Below, one piece after another: positions 44,263 to 53,872 of a stretch of DNA of 64,000 bases. A program made the position numbers and the translations under genes. Origin of the DNA: Nitrosomonas oligotropha (GTDB lineage: Bacteria; Pseudomonadota; Gammaproteobacteria; Burkholderiales; Nitrosomonadaceae); assembly GCF_009833085.1 (NCBI RefSeq), contig NZ_QRBZ01000012.1, forward strand, positions 62,001 to 126,000, given 5' to 3'. The stretch's first letter is position 1, and each line of letters begins with the position of its first letter. The notes under the pieces are model-generated. The model did not search any database and had not been told where the DNA came from. It saw nothing but the letters and a program-made list of their open reading frames with translations.

Positions 44263-44967
44263 ATGCATTCACTATCCCGGAAAAATATTGACTATTTAGG
44301 GCGGCAGCAGCGCCTTATTTCATTACCTGGGCTGTTGTTTGTACTCATTGTCCATGCCGCGCTATTTTATTTTTTGTGGCATCAGCGTTTGATTCCAAAT
44401 CCGGAACAGGCGCTGACATTGTTTGCCGAATTGATTACACCGCCCGCGCCGGTTACGCCGCCTAAAGCATCGCCAGAACCGGCGCCGGTTAAACTCCAGC
44501 CGGTAAAAAAGCCGGTGGTCAAACCCAAGCAGGAACAGCTGGTAGCGAAATCCCCGAAAGTCTCCGAAAAGAAACAAGCTGAGCCAGCGCCCAAACCGTT
44601 GCAGGAGCCGGTGACCGAGCAGGTGAGTGCTCCGCCCGTGGTTGAAGCGCCGCCGAAACAAATGCCGACAGCACCGGTGGCTCTGTCTTCGGAATTGTCG
44701 GTATCCTGCCCCAAACTAACGCCGCCCGAATATCCTGCGATTTCCCGGCGCATGGGGGAAGAAGGGAAACTGGTGCTGCGTGTGGAATTGGATGAAAACG
44801 GACATATCGATAATGCCAAAGTGCTTAACAGCAGCGGCTATGAGCGGCTTGATGCCGCCGCGCTGAGCGCGGTGAAGAGCTGGCAATGCAATCCGTCGCT
44901 GCGTGACGGTCAGCCGGTGCGGGCTGTTGCCTTACAACCCTTTAATTTTGTACTGCAAGGAAATTAA
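44263..44967 (+). CDS. tonB: TonB energy transducer
   Basis: The 234-residue protein links the proton gradient to outer-membrane receptors. One N-terminal membrane helix with the conserved Ser/His face (LPGLLFVLIVHAALFYFLW, about 21-39) is followed by a Pro/Lys-rich periplasmic spacer (about 58-145; TPPAPVTPPKASPEPAP) and the C-terminal TonB domain (PPEYPAISRRMGEEGKLVLRV, YERLDAAALSAVKSW). It is the first gene of tonB-exbB-exbD. No ribosome site is obvious at ATG 44263. Confidence 0.92.
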   Translation: MHSLSRKNIDYLGRQQRLISLPGLLFVLIVHAALFYFLWHQRLIPNPEQALTLFAELITPPAPVTPPKASPEPAPVKLQPVKKPVVKPKQEQLVAKSPKVSEKKQAEPAPKPLQEPVTEQVSAPPVVEAPPKQMPTAPVALSSELSVSCPKLTPPEYPAISRRMGEEGKLVLRVELDENGHIDNAKVLNSSGYERLDAAALSAVKSWQCNPSLRDGQPVRAVALQPFNFVLQGN

Positions 44968-44970
44968 TTC

Positions 44971-45732
44971 ATGGAACAAGGGCTTGGTTTTTCTCATTTT
45001 CTCGATCAGATTGACGGCGTAGGCATGAGCGTGCTGGTGTTGCTGCTGACGCTCTCGGTGGCGAGCTGGTATCTGATCATCACCAAAAGTATCGCCAATC
45101 TGATGGCGAAGCGGCGCGCCGAGGCGTTTTTAAAACACTTCTGGAGCTTCGATTCGTTGGAAGCGGTGCATGTCGAGTTCAGAAATGCCGCGCCGGATAA
45201 CGCATTTGCTGAGCTTGCCAAACTGGGCATTGACGCGGCGGCCGATTCCAAGATCCATAGCTCTCACAAACTGGCTGCAGCGGGTGGAACCAGCGAGTTT
45301 CTGACACGGACCTTGCGCAACGGTATCGACCAGGAGGCGACGCGCGTTGAAAATGGCCTTACATTGATCGCAACCGCCGGTTCGGCCGCGCCTTATATCG
45401 GTTTGTTTGGAACCGTCTGGGGTATTTATCACGCGCTTATTCAAATCGGACTTTCCGGTCAAGGCACCTTGGACAAAGTTGCCGGTCCGGTCGGTGAAGC
45501 GCTGATCATGACCGCGCTGGGGTTGGCCGTAGCGATACCGGCGGTACTGGCTTATAACGCTTTTGTCCGCCGTAACCGCATCTGGCTCGCACGTCTGGAA
45601 GCTTTCGCGCATGATCTGTTCATACTCATTACTGTCGGCGATAACAATGAACCGCCGGAAGCCGTATCGCCATCGCCGGTTACGGCGGCGGTTCCCGGAA
45701 CTGCCGATATCGCGATTGAAAGGGGGCAATAA
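44971..45732 (+). CDS. exbB: ExbB, TonB-system proton channel subunit
   Basis: The 253-residue MotA/TolQ/ExbB-type protein has three membrane helices. The pore signature GSAAPYIGLFGTVWGIYHAL (about 131-150) and GPVGEALIMTALGLAVAIPAVLAYN mark the family. It starts three bases after the tonB stop and forms the inner-membrane motor with ExbD. The C-terminal tail after about 225 is Pro/Ala-rich. Confidence 0.93.
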   Translation: MEQGLGFSHFLDQIDGVGMSVLVLLLTLSVASWYLIITKSIANLMAKRRAEAFLKHFWSFDSLEAVHVEFRNAAPDNAFAELAKLGIDAAADSKIHSSHKLAAAGGTSEFLTRTLRNGIDQEATRVENGLTLIATAGSAAPYIGLFGTVWGIYHALIQIGLSGQGTLDKVAGPVGEALIMTALGLAVAIPAVLAYNAFVRRNRIWLARLEAFAHDLFILITVGDNNEPPEAVSPSPVTAAVPGTADIAIERGQ

Positions 45733-45734
45733 GC

Positions 45735-46154
45735 ATGGCGTTCGGAAGCATGCAGGATAGCGGGCGCCAGGCGCCCATGTCGGAAATCAACGTGGTGCCG
45801 CTGGTGGATGTCATGCTGGTGCTATTGATCATTTTTATCATCACGGCTCCGCTGCTGACGCATTCCGTCAAAATCGATCTGCCGAAAGCGGAAAGCAATC
45901 CCAATATCACCCAGTCTGAACATGTCGAGCTGGCGATTCGCGCCGATGGCAGTCTTTTTTGGAATGGTGAACCGGTGTTGCAGGAACAACTGGCGCTGCG
46001 CTTTGCCGCAAAAGTAGCGCAAGCGCCCAATACCGAATTGCATATTCGCGCCGATAAGCTGGCGCATTACGAACATGTCGCCCGGCTCATGAGTATTGCC
46101 GCCAAGTCTGGTTTGACAAAAATCGGTTTTATTACCGATCCATCCGAGAAGTAA
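45735..46154 (+). CDS. exbD: ExbD, TonB-system stator subunit
   Basis: The 139-residue ExbD/TolR protein has one membrane helix with the proton-carrying Asp in PLVDVMLVLLIIFIITAP (Asp at about residue 25) and a periplasmic domain (HVELAIRADGSLFWNG, LHIRADKLAHYEHVARLM). It starts two bases after exbB; the GGGGGC site lies in the exbB end. Confidence 0.93.
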   Translation: MAFGSMQDSGRQAPMSEINVVPLVDVMLVLLIIFIITAPLLTHSVKIDLPKAESNPNITQSEHVELAIRADGSLFWNGEPVLQEQLALRFAAKVAQAPNTELHIRADKLAHYEHVARLMSIAAKSGLTKIGFITDPSEK

Positions 46155-46165
46155 AAGCAATTCAA

Positions 46166-46196
46166 AGCCGGTTGATGCAGGCCTGCATGACCGGCT
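46166..46196. terminator. Imperfect 31-bp palindrome between exbD and the P-type ATPase gene
   Basis: AGCCGGT...ATGCAGG and CCTGCAT...ACCGGCT form a long hairpin with a one-base bulge at the GGCC centre. It sits between convergent genes, so a bidirectional terminator role is likely, but neither side has a T run. Confidence 0.45.
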
Positions 46197-46220
46197 AAGT
46201 TGATCGCTGCGTTGCCGGGA

Positions 46221-48707
46221 TTATGTTTTTTGCTTCCGCAAGATACTCAATCCATCAACGCGGCCGAATAAAGTCAATGCCGCGGCGATCATTCCGCTGG
46301 CAATAACCAATAGCCAATCGTCAACATGCAGCGGTGCGAGGTGCAGGAATCCGGCCAGCGCAGGTATCTGCACCAGCACGCATGACAATCCAATGGTGAG
46401 GCTGACGATGTACCACGCAGCACGTGAATGCATACGGCTCAGCGCGGTAGTGATTCCAATGCTGGTGGCGATCAAGGTCATCAATGCCATCGCACGGGCA
46501 TGCTCGACATCGTATCCATCACCCAGGCTGTGGATGTAAGCCAGCATCACAATCACGGTTACGGTTAATCCCGCCAATCCCATCACGAACCACTGCCACC
46601 TGCTGAAAAAGCGCAATTGTGTTGAACGCGGCTGGTAGGCCAATTTTTCGTTGCCAGCCATTTCCTGGAATACCAGCAGTGCGGTGGGATGAATGATGAG
46701 TTCCAGCCAAACGATATGAATGGGTAGATACAGCATCGGGTATCCAGCCAGCGGAATGAGCGCGGCGGTGAGCACCAGTGGCAAATGAATCATCAGCAGG
46801 TATTGGAAGCTTAGTTGCAGATTGGTGAACAATTGCCGCCCTTCGGCGATGGCTTGCACGATGCTGTGGAAATTGTCGTCGAGTAACACGATCGCGGCGA
46901 CTTCGCGCGCGCTGCGGGTGCCGCGTTGTCCCATCGCGATACCGATGTCGGCCGCTTGCAGGGCGGGCACATCGTTAATGCCATCGCCCGTGACGGCGAC
47001 GATTTCTCCGCTGTTTTGCAATGTTTGCACCAGTAGCAATTTTTGTGCGGGCACGGCACGCGCGATCACATCGATGTTGCGCAGAACATCAGATTCACCG
47101 CGCGCCAACTGGGTTTGGATCTCATCCGCGATTACCACCTGCGGCGTTGCTCCGCCTAAACCGATTTCTTTGGCGATTGCACGCGCAGTAGCGGGATGAT
47201 CCCCGGTGATCATGATGATGCGGATCCGCGCATCGCGGCACTGCCGCACGGCTTCCGGCACGCCTGCCCGCACCGGATCCTCGAATGCCAGCACACCGGC
47301 GAAAATGAAATCGCGGTCCGGTTCGCCGCCATGCCAGCTCGCGCCATCGAGTGTTTGCCAGGCGCAAGCGATTACTTTGTGGCCGCTATCGGCCAGTTCA
47401 TCGATGCGTTGTTGCCAGCCGGTCAGTGTCACTCCATCAAGCTTGCAGCGCGCCAGTACAATTTCCGGAGCGCCCTTGACTACGGCGAGCAGCGTATCGT
47501 TGGAGCGGATGATGGCGGCTTCGCACTTGCGGTCTTCGGTAAAGGGGAAGTTTTCAACCGTTGCGGCATGCAATGGTGTTGCAAGCGCATCGAGAATGGC
47601 CAGATCCACCGGATCGCTGGTTTCTAGGCGCGAGGCCAGTGCGGCGATTTCCAGCAAGCGCGCTTTGCTGAACCCTTGTGCCGGATAACGGTGCGATAAC
47701 AGTAAGCGGCCTTCCGTCAGTGTGCCGGTTTTATCGGAACAGATGCAGGATACGCGGCCAATGTTTTCCACCACGACAGCGCGCCGCACCAAGGCTTGCC
47801 GCTTGGCTAAGCGGTAGACGCCCACGCCGAGAAAAAAGGTGAGAACAACCGGAAATTCTTCCGGTAATGCCGCCACTGCGAGCGTTACCGCACTCAGCAA
47901 CGCATCCATTAAACCGTGCCCTTGCTCCCAGCGCACCCACGCCAAGCCCAGGCAGATGACAGCGGCCGCACCCAGCAGTACGGCGACGAGGCTGCCTACC
48001 GCGCTTTGCAGCGGCGTGCGAGCATGCGTGCCGAGTATCGCCGAATGCACGATTTCGCCATAGAGAGTTTCCGCGCCGGTGAAAATAATGCGCAAGCGGA
48101 CGTTGCCCTTTAACAAGCGGGTACCGGCAAACAACCAGGATTCACTGGCGATGTGCGCGGCGTTTTCGTGCTGCGGCAAAGCGGCGACGGCAAGTTTACG
48201 CACCGGAAAGGCCTCGCCCGTCAACAACGATTCATCGCACAACACATCTTCGGCATGTTCGATCAATCCATCGGCAGGGCATGATTCCCCCGTGCCGAGC
48301 AGCACCAAATCGCCGGGAACCAGTTCTGCCGCGGCGATTCGCTGTTGCTGGCCGTCTCGTATCACCGTGGTTTGCGCTGCCAGGCAGCTGCTCAGACCCG
48401 CTACGGAAGCTTGCGTGCGCCGGTGCAGATAGGCATCCATGCCGAGAAAAGGAATCAGCGCCACGAGCAGAATCACGGCTTCGGCTAATTCTCCGACAAT
48501 CAAAAACAATGCGCTAGTGCCGAGCAGGAACCATAGCATCGGATCCCGCAGGGTATTGCGCAGAATATCCCGCCAGCCGGATGGCGGTATTTCAACGATC
48601 CGGTTATCGCCATATTGCTGTTGGCGTATTTTTATTTGTGCGGAGTCAAGCCCATCTTGCAATGAGCCGGGAATATTCAGACGATCCGGGGGCGCGTAGC
48701 GCAGCAT
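46221..48707 (-). CDS. Cation-transporting P-type ATPase (P2-like)
   Basis: The 828-residue pump has the phosphorylation motif CSDKTGTLTEG (Asp325), actuator loop LLTGEAFPV, GDGINDVPALQAADIGIAMG hinge, and about ten membrane helices. The M4 site reads A-L-P-E-E-F-P-V (281-288), where Ca2+ pumps have PEGLP. The N-terminal cation-ATPase domain (LDSAQIKIRQQQYGDNRI) and lack of metal-binding Cys motifs place it in the Ca2+/Mg2+-like P2 group. The transported ion is not certain. Start ATG 48705-48707. Confidence 0.87.
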   Translation of the reverse strand: MLRYAPPDRLNIPGSLQDGLDSAQIKIRQQQYGDNRIVEIPPSGWRDILRNTLRDPMLWFLLGTSALFLIVGELAEAVILLVALIPFLGMDAYLHRRTQASVAGLSSCLAAQTTVIRDGQQQRIAAAELVPGDLVLLGTGESCPADGLIEHAEDVLCDESLLTGEAFPVRKLAVAALPQHENAAHIASESWLFAGTRLLKGNVRLRIIFTGAETLYGEIVHSAILGTHARTPLQSAVGSLVAVLLGAAAVICLGLAWVRWEQGHGLMDALLSAVTLAVAALPEEFPVVLTFFLGVGVYRLAKRQALVRRAVVVENIGRVSCICSDKTGTLTEGRLLLSHRYPAQGFSKARLLEIAALASRLETSDPVDLAILDALATPLHAATVENFPFTEDRKCEAAIIRSNDTLLAVVKGAPEIVLARCKLDGVTLTGWQQRIDELADSGHKVIACAWQTLDGASWHGGEPDRDFIFAGVLAFEDPVRAGVPEAVRQCRDARIRIIMITGDHPATARAIAKEIGLGGATPQVVIADEIQTQLARGESDVLRNIDVIARAVPAQKLLLVQTLQNSGEIVAVTGDGINDVPALQAADIGIAMGQRGTRSAREVAAIVLLDDNFHSIVQAIAEGRQLFTNLQLSFQYLLMIHLPLVLTAALIPLAGYPMLYLPIHIVWLELIIHPTALLVFQEMAGNEKLAYQPRSTQLRFFSRWQWFVMGLAGLTVTVIVMLAYIHSLGDGYDVEHARAMALMTLIATSIGITTALSRMHSRAAWYIVSLTIGLSCVLVQIPALAGFLHLAPLHVDDWLLVIASGMIAAALTLFGRVDGLSILRKQKT

Positions 48708-48855
48708 CTTAAATGTCGATTCGGGTTGGTCTGAAACAGTATGGGTAAGCTACATCAAAGCAATGATTGTGAACGATAACCGTGCTGATGTGACTGCTGT
48801 GAAAAGATTGGAACGGTGGTGAAGAGAATGGTTTCTCTGAATGATCCTCAATAAA

Positions 48856-48887
48856 AAACGGCTCCTCATAACTGCTAGGAGCCGTTT
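48856..48887 (-). terminator. Terminator of the small lipoprotein gene
   Basis: AAACGGCTCCT (48856-48866) pairs with AGGAGCCGTTT (48877-48887) around a 10-base loop; on the minus strand it is followed by TTT. It lies 17 bases after the lipoprotein stop. Confidence 0.85.
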
Positions 48888-48904
48888 GATAATCAATCAA
48901 CCGA

Positions 48905-49060
48905 TTATTTTTTACCGGCTTCGGCACCTAACCTTTCGCCTGATTCAGGATCTTTGTATAAGCTTGGTGGTTTGTTGTATGGTTTAGGCTCGCCACATCC
49001 AGCAAGTATGGCTGTGGCTGTAAATGCGATAAAGGCGATAGCTAAGAGTGAGTATTTCAT
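48905..49060 (-). CDS. Small lipoprotein (51 residues)
   Basis: The start ATG 49058-49060 has a GGAGATTTTC site. A signal peptide (MKYSLLAIAFIAFTATA) ends in the lipobox ILAGC, so the mature lipoprotein begins at Cys and is only about 30 residues (GEPKPYNKPPSLYKDP...). The function is unknown. Its own terminator suggests an independent, expressed unit. A longer frame reading starts nine codons earlier but lacks the ribosome site. Confidence 0.8.
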   Translation of the reverse strand: MKYSLLAIAFIAFTATAILAGCGEPKPYNKPPSLYKDPESGERLGAEAGKK

Positions 49061-49427
49061 GAAAATCTCCTTTGTTATTAAAATCAAAAATTGTTTATCA
49101 ACAAATTTAATGTCACGTTGGAACTTAATCAGCTACAAGCCATATCCCGAATCTAATCCGGCATTAAACTATCTTTCGCAGAAAAAGACCTTTTTAGAAG
49201 ATCAAATGATTGTGCAACCTAAGAATCTTCTAAAAACAAGATATGGTTTCATCACGAATAAGAAAATTACTTATTCCTAGTAAGGATAACACTAAAAAAA
49301 AAAGTATGGAATATATTACCAACTCTGCCAGCCTGGAAAATCAACAGTGGGCATAACGAGTCAGTAAGTCGGTTTGCAGCCAAAAAGCAATAATTCAAGA
49401 ATAAAACCGGAAGGTTATGCCGTTCAA
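49061..49427. other. Intergenic region upstream of the lipoprotein gene
   Basis: A+T-rich DNA between the lipoprotein start and the photolyase stop (both on the minus strand). It should hold the lipoprotein promoter. Frames on the plus strand across 48954-49280 and 49374-49673 show no domain and are shadows or chance. Confidence 0.5.
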
Positions 49428-50729
49428 CTAACCCACGGCCTGTTGGTACGCTTGCAAGCAGCGTTCGCGCGCGAACGTGTGATCAACGATCGGCGCGGGA
49501 TAAGTCAAGGTATGCCAATCGCTTACCCAGGTTTGAATATAAGCGAACTGTTTGTCGAATTTTTCCGTTTGCGCGCTCGGATTGAAAATCCTGAAGTAGG
49601 GCGCGGCATCAACCCCGCAACCGGCTACCCACTGCCAGTTGCCGACATTGCTGGCCATTTCATAATCCAATAATTTTTGCGCGAAATACGCCTCGCCCCA
49701 GCGCCAGTCGATGAGCAGATGCTTGCATAAGAAACTGGCGGTAACCATTCTTACGCGATTGTGCATGGTGCCGGTTGCATTGAGCTCGCGCATACCGGCA
49801 TCGACCAGCGGATAGCCGGTGGTTCCTTCGCACCAGCGCTTGAATTCCGTCTCATCGTTGTGCCATTGAATACGGTCATACTGCGGCTTGAAGCTGCGGT
49901 GTGGCGTATGCGGAAAATGCCATAGAATTTGACTGAAAAACTCGCGCCAGATCAGCTCATTGCAGAAAATATCGCTACGGGGGAATGCATGCTGGAATAT
50001 TTGCCGGATGCTGACCGTACCGAAGCGCAGGTGCGGACCCAGCAACGATGTGGCGGTTAACGACGGAAAATCGCGATCGCGCGCATAGTGTTGCAGCATG
50101 TCGTCTTCCAGCCGGTAAGCCGGGATGGTCATGGCCGAACGGGTGAAACCGATATCCGCCAATGACACATCCGGCAGCGCTGTTTGTTTGACCAGGTTGG
50201 TCAATTTGGCCGTGGTCGCGTAAGGTGTCAATGGTGTCTGGCTGTGCACCTTTCTCCATTTGCGCATGTACGGGGTGTATACCGTATACGCGTCGCCGCC
50301 ATCCTTGCTGATCTCATCTTTTTCAAACAGCACATGGTCTTTGTAGGTGCGAAACGCTACCCGCTGTGCTTCCAGCCATTGGCGCACAGCCTCGTCCCGT
50401 TCGCGCGCGTACGGCTCATAGTCATGGTTGGTGTACACCGCGGCAACCGGGTGCGAACGTAGAATGCGCGCGAAAACATCCAGCGGCTTGCCGTGATACA
50501 GCGCGATTGAGCTGGCATACTTTGCTTCAAGCTCTGCCCGCAGGGCTTGCAAAGTATCGTGAATGAACGTGACGCGAGCGTCGTTCCGCGGTAATCCGGC
50601 CAGAATGGCCGGGTCGAAAATGAAAATGGGTAAAACCGGTCGTCCCGATGCCAGGGCATGCGAAAGTCCGGCATTATCGTCCAGACGCAGATCGCGCCGG
50701 AACCAAAAAACTGCAAGCGGGGTTGTCAT
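49428..50729 (-). CDS. phrB: Deoxyribodipyrimidine photolyase
   Basis: The 433-residue enzyme repairs UV-induced pyrimidine dimers with blue light. The N-terminal antenna domain starts TTPLAVFWFRRDLRLDDNAGL. The C-terminal FAD domain shows GTTGYPLVDAGMREL, TGTMHNRVRMVTASFLCKHLLIDWRWGE and SNVGNWQWVAGCGVDAAPYFRIFNP, including the tryptophans of the electron chain. ATG 50727-50729 is chosen over a TTG ten codons upstream that would overlap the preceding gene. It is slightly shorter than the E. coli enzyme. Confidence 0.93.
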   Translation of the reverse strand: MTTPLAVFWFRRDLRLDDNAGLSHALASGRPVLPIFIFDPAILAGLPRNDARVTFIHDTLQALRAELEAKYASSIALYHGKPLDVFARILRSHPVAAVYTNHDYEPYARERDEAVRQWLEAQRVAFRTYKDHVLFEKDEISKDGGDAYTVYTPYMRKWRKVHSQTPLTPYATTAKLTNLVKQTALPDVSLADIGFTRSAMTIPAYRLEDDMLQHYARDRDFPSLTATSLLGPHLRFGTVSIRQIFQHAFPRSDIFCNELIWREFFSQILWHFPHTPHRSFKPQYDRIQWHNDETEFKRWCEGTTGYPLVDAGMRELNATGTMHNRVRMVTASFLCKHLLIDWRWGEAYFAQKLLDYEMASNVGNWQWVAGCGVDAAPYFRIFNPSAQTEKFDKQFAYIQTWVSDWHTLTYPAPIVDHTFARERCLQAYQQAVG

Positions 50730-50755
50730 GGTAGTGTTCTGCCGAGCCGCAAAAT

Positions 50756-51664
50756 TCAATGATGGTCAAATAAATCCGCCAATGCTGCCGGCAAATGAGC
50801 GAATTTGAATTGGAAGCCGTATTCTTCCAGCAATCTTGCTGGTGTGATGTGATAGCTGTTCAAAGCCAGCGCAGCGGCTTCGCCTAATGCCAGTTTCAGG
50901 ACAAATGCCGGAGTAGGGAAGAACGCAGGGCGGTGCAATACGTTTGCAAACGCCGTTGCAAATTCGCGGTAGCGCACCGGATGGGGTGATACGGCATTGA
51001 CCGGGCCTTGGTAGCGTGTATCCAGCGCAGCATTGCAGTAAACCGACACGATATCCTCGAGATGTATCCACGGCAGCCACTGCTGGCCGTTGCCAACCGG
51101 CCCGCCCAAGCCCAATTTGAAAACCGGCAGCAATTTTTTCAGCATACCGCCGTGACCGAGCACCACACCGGTGCGGATACTGACCCGGCGCACGCCTTTG
51201 TTTTCGATTCTTGCCGCTTCTTGCTCCCAATCATGGCAAATGGATTGCATAAAACTGAGTTGCTCAGGCACGGCGTAGGACTCATCGTAAAGATCATCGC
51301 CAACGCCCGGATAAATACCGATGGCCGAGCCGCAGATAAAGGCCTGCAAGCTATCTGGCGCAGCCGCGACTAATTTCCTCGTACTGAGAATGCGCGAGGC
51401 GTAAATCTCGTGTTTGCGCGCTTTTGTCCAACGGCCTTCACCCAGATTCTCACCCATCAGATTGATGATGACCTGGCAATCGTGCAGCGCCTCGGCGGGT
51501 ACGTCCTGCGTCGCATAATCCCATTCAAATGCGGGTACATTCAGCAGTTCGCTTGCCTTGCTGCTATTGCGGCTCAGTACCGTTATGGTGTGTTGGTCCT
51601 GCTGTAAACGTTGTACCAAATGCCGGCCGATAAACCCGGTTGCGCCTGTGATCAGTATGTTCAT
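50756..51664 (-). CDS. TIGR01777-type NAD(P)-dependent epimerase
   Basis: A 302-residue SDR-fold protein. The nucleotide site MNILITGATGFIGRHLVQRL, the block QVIINLMGENLGEGRWTKARKHEIYASRILSTRKLV and FICGSAIGIYPG are typical of the SulA/YfcH (TIGR01777) family, whose substrates are unknown. A DUF1731 C-terminus is present (TPARLLEEYGFQFKF). It lies just upstream of phrB and is probably cotranscribed, an association seen in other genomes. Confidence 0.88.
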   Translation of the reverse strand: MNILITGATGFIGRHLVQRLQQDQHTITVLSRNSSKASELLNVPAFEWDYATQDVPAEALHDCQVIINLMGENLGEGRWTKARKHEIYASRILSTRKLVAAAPDSLQAFICGSAIGIYPGVGDDLYDESYAVPEQLSFMQSICHDWEQEAARIENKGVRRVSIRTGVVLGHGGMLKKLLPVFKLGLGGPVGNGQQWLPWIHLEDIVSVYCNAALDTRYQGPVNAVSPHPVRYREFATAFANVLHRPAFFPTPAFVLKLALGEAAALALNSYHITPARLLEEYGFQFKFAHLPAALADLFDHH

Positions 51665-51855
51665 TGTGCCATGCTCATGGGCAGGTTAAAAATGAGTTTA
51701 GGATACACCGATTCCGGGGTTTTTTCAGTCCGCCGGTGCATTGCAACCAGCATCCGCACTCAGGGAAAAACTAGCTGCGCTGTAGTTTGGCTTGAATTAT
51801 CTTCATTGACGCAGCCACTAGCGAAAAAGGCCGGTTGCCGCTACACTCAGCCTCC

Positions 51856-52647
51856 ATGACGATCCCGTCGCACACTCCTCCTCCGAATCGCCCTTTTCTC
51901 CAGCAGGAATGGCGCAGTTTTTTACTCGCTATCGGTTTTTTTACGCGCATTCCAGTCCCAGATTTGCCGGATTTTCAGGAGCAGGAATTGAATCTGGCGT
52001 CCAAGTATTTTCCTTTGGTCGGCATCATGGTGGGAGCCTTTGCGGCCCTGGTGTACATGCTTGCCGGCACAGTGTTGCCGCAGGACATTGCCGTGCTGCT
52101 CAGTATGGTCGCCACTTTATTGCTCACCGGTGCTTTCCACGAAGATGGCTTGACGGATGCAGTCGACGGTCTTGGCGGCGGCTGGGAAAAGGAACAAGTA
52201 CTGCACATCATGCAGGATTCCCGGATTGGCAGCTATGGCACGGTGGGCATTGTCATGGCGTTGTTGTTGAAATTTACCGCGCTGACGCATCTTTCCCCTG
52301 TGCTAGTACCGGCAGTGCTGATCGCAGGCCATAGTATGAGCCGTTTTTGTTCGGTGCTGGTGATGGCGACGCAACGCTATGTGAAATACGCAGGCAAATC
52401 CAAACCCCTTGCGACCGTGATACCGCTTACCCATCTCGGTATTGCCGCCTTGCCGGGTTTGCTGCCGTTGCTTTGGTTGGATTACTCCTGGTATTTGGGC
52501 TTAGTGCCGGTGGCGGCTGTCTGGGTGTGGTTTAGCCTCGTGATAAAAAAACGCATCGGCGGCTACACCGGCGATTGTTTGGGTGCGATGCAGCAACTCA
52601 CCGAAATCTCTTTTTACCTGGGTGTGCTGGCCTGCACGGCTATTTAG
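51856..52647 (+). CDS. cobS: Adenosylcobinamide-GDP ribazoletransferase (cobalamin synthase)
   Basis: The 263-residue membrane enzyme joins adenosylcobinamide-GDP and alpha-ribazole at the end of B12 assembly. Markers are FFTRIPVP, the acidic motif GAFHEDGLTDAVDGLGGG and IMQDSRIGSYGTVG. The ATG at 51856 gives the conserved core; a TTG seven codons earlier is in frame. No other cob gene and no cobalamin riboswitch is seen nearby. Its stop overlaps the convergent zapE stop. Confidence 0.93.
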   Translation: MTIPSHTPPPNRPFLQQEWRSFLLAIGFFTRIPVPDLPDFQEQELNLASKYFPLVGIMVGAFAALVYMLAGTVLPQDIAVLLSMVATLLLTGAFHEDGLTDAVDGLGGGWEKEQVLHIMQDSRIGSYGTVGIVMALLLKFTALTHLSPVLVPAVLIAGHSMSRFCSVLVMATQRYVKYAGKSKPLATVIPLTHLGIAALPGLLPLLWLDYSWYLGLVPVAAVWVWFSLVIKKRIGGYTGDCLGAMQQLTEISFYLGVLACTAI

Positions 52648-53855
52648 CGTGTTGCATCGATGATTTTGCCGTGACCTCTGGTCAGATAATCTTCCGATTG
52701 CATTTCCGTCAAGCGGGAGACCGTGCGCTCAAACTCAAAACCGGCATCGCCGCCGCTATACAGTGATGGCAGCGGCACGGCGGCGGAACAGAGGAATTTG
52801 ACGCCATGCTCGTACAATGCATCGATAAAATGAATGAAGCGCCGGGCTTCGTCGCTGTTTTCCTTGGTGAATTGCGGAATCGCGACCATGATGACGGTGT
52901 GATAGGCGCGGGCGATGGCGAGATAGTCGGCGCTGCCGAGCGGATTGGCGCACAAGCGTTTAAACGAGAAAACGGCCACGCCGCGCGCCGCTTTCGGCAC
53001 GAACAACCGGCGTCCCTGCACCATCAATTCATCGCTCGGCACCTTGGCGCGGTCTTCCACGCGCCGGTCGGTGAGGCGGAAGAACGCCGCCGATAACTGC
53101 GCAGTGGTTGCCGCATCGATGGGGAAATAATAGGTTTCCGCGCCTTGCAGGCGGTTGTAGCGATAATCGACCGGCCCTTCGAGCGGAATAATGTCCAGCT
53201 TCTCTTTGATCTGCTCGATAAAAGGCAGAAAGCGCTGGCGGTTCAAACCATTCTTGTACAGATCATCGGGCGGGCGGTTGGATGTCGCGACCACCACCAC
53301 ACCTTGGGCGAACAATTCCTTGAACAGGCGCGTCAACACCATGGCATCGGCGATATCGGTGACTTGCAGCTCATCAAAACATAATAGTTGCGCTTCCTGG
53401 ATGATTTTCCGCGCAATGAATGGCATGGGGTCGTCATCGTTGGCGCGCCCGCCTTGCTGGATTTTTTCGCGCGCGGAAAGCTCATGCCAGGCCTTGAGCC
53501 GTGCGTGAATATCCAGCATGAATTCATGGAAATGCACGCGCCGTTTGGCTGTGACCGGTGCCACCGCATAAAACAGATCCATCAGCATCGATTTGCCGCG
53601 CCCGACACCGCCGTAGAGATAAATCCCTTTCGGCGCCGGTTTGCTGTTGTTTAACCAACCGAACAATAACGTCGATAAACGCGACCTGGAACGCTCGCCG
53701 CGCGTGTGCCCGGCCGGAAGATCGGGCAAATCCCGGTACAGCCGCTCGAGTGCGGCTACCGCGTGGGCTTGATCGGCATCCAGTTTTAGTTCGCCCGCTT
53801 CGATCAGTGCATGGTATTCCGCTTCGGGGCCGGTTTTTTGTGGTGCTTGTGACAT
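52644..53855 (-). CDS. zapE: Cell division ATPase ZapE
   Basis: The 403-residue AFG1/ZapE-type AAA ATPase acts at the Z ring. Walker A is LYGGVGRGKSMLMDLF; Walker B is LLCFDELQVTDIADAM; sensor VVVATSNRPPDDLYKNGLNR follows. The start is ATG 53853-53855 (MSQAPQKTGPEAEYHAL). A much longer open frame upstream is a shadow of ampG. Confidence 0.92.
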   Translation of the reverse strand: MSQAPQKTGPEAEYHALIEAGELKLDADQAHAVAALERLYRDLPDLPAGHTRGERSRSRLSTLLFGWLNNSKPAPKGIYLYGGVGRGKSMLMDLFYAVAPVTAKRRVHFHEFMLDIHARLKAWHELSAREKIQQGGRANDDDPMPFIARKIIQEAQLLCFDELQVTDIADAMVLTRLFKELFAQGVVVVATSNRPPDDLYKNGLNRQRFLPFIEQIKEKLDIIPLEGPVDYRYNRLQGAETYYFPIDAATTAQLSAAFFRLTDRRVEDRAKVPSDELMVQGRRLFVPKAARGVAVFSFKRLCANPLGSADYLAIARAYHTVIMVAIPQFTKENSDEARRFIHFIDALYEHGVKFLCSAAVPLPSLYSGGDAGFEFERTVSRLTEMQSEDYLTRGHGKIIDATR

Positions 53856-53872
53856 GGATGAATGATGGTGGT

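Noticed and set aside
51665-51855. Cobalamin riboswitch upstream of cobS
   Set aside because: No B12-box-like sequence was found in the 190 bases.
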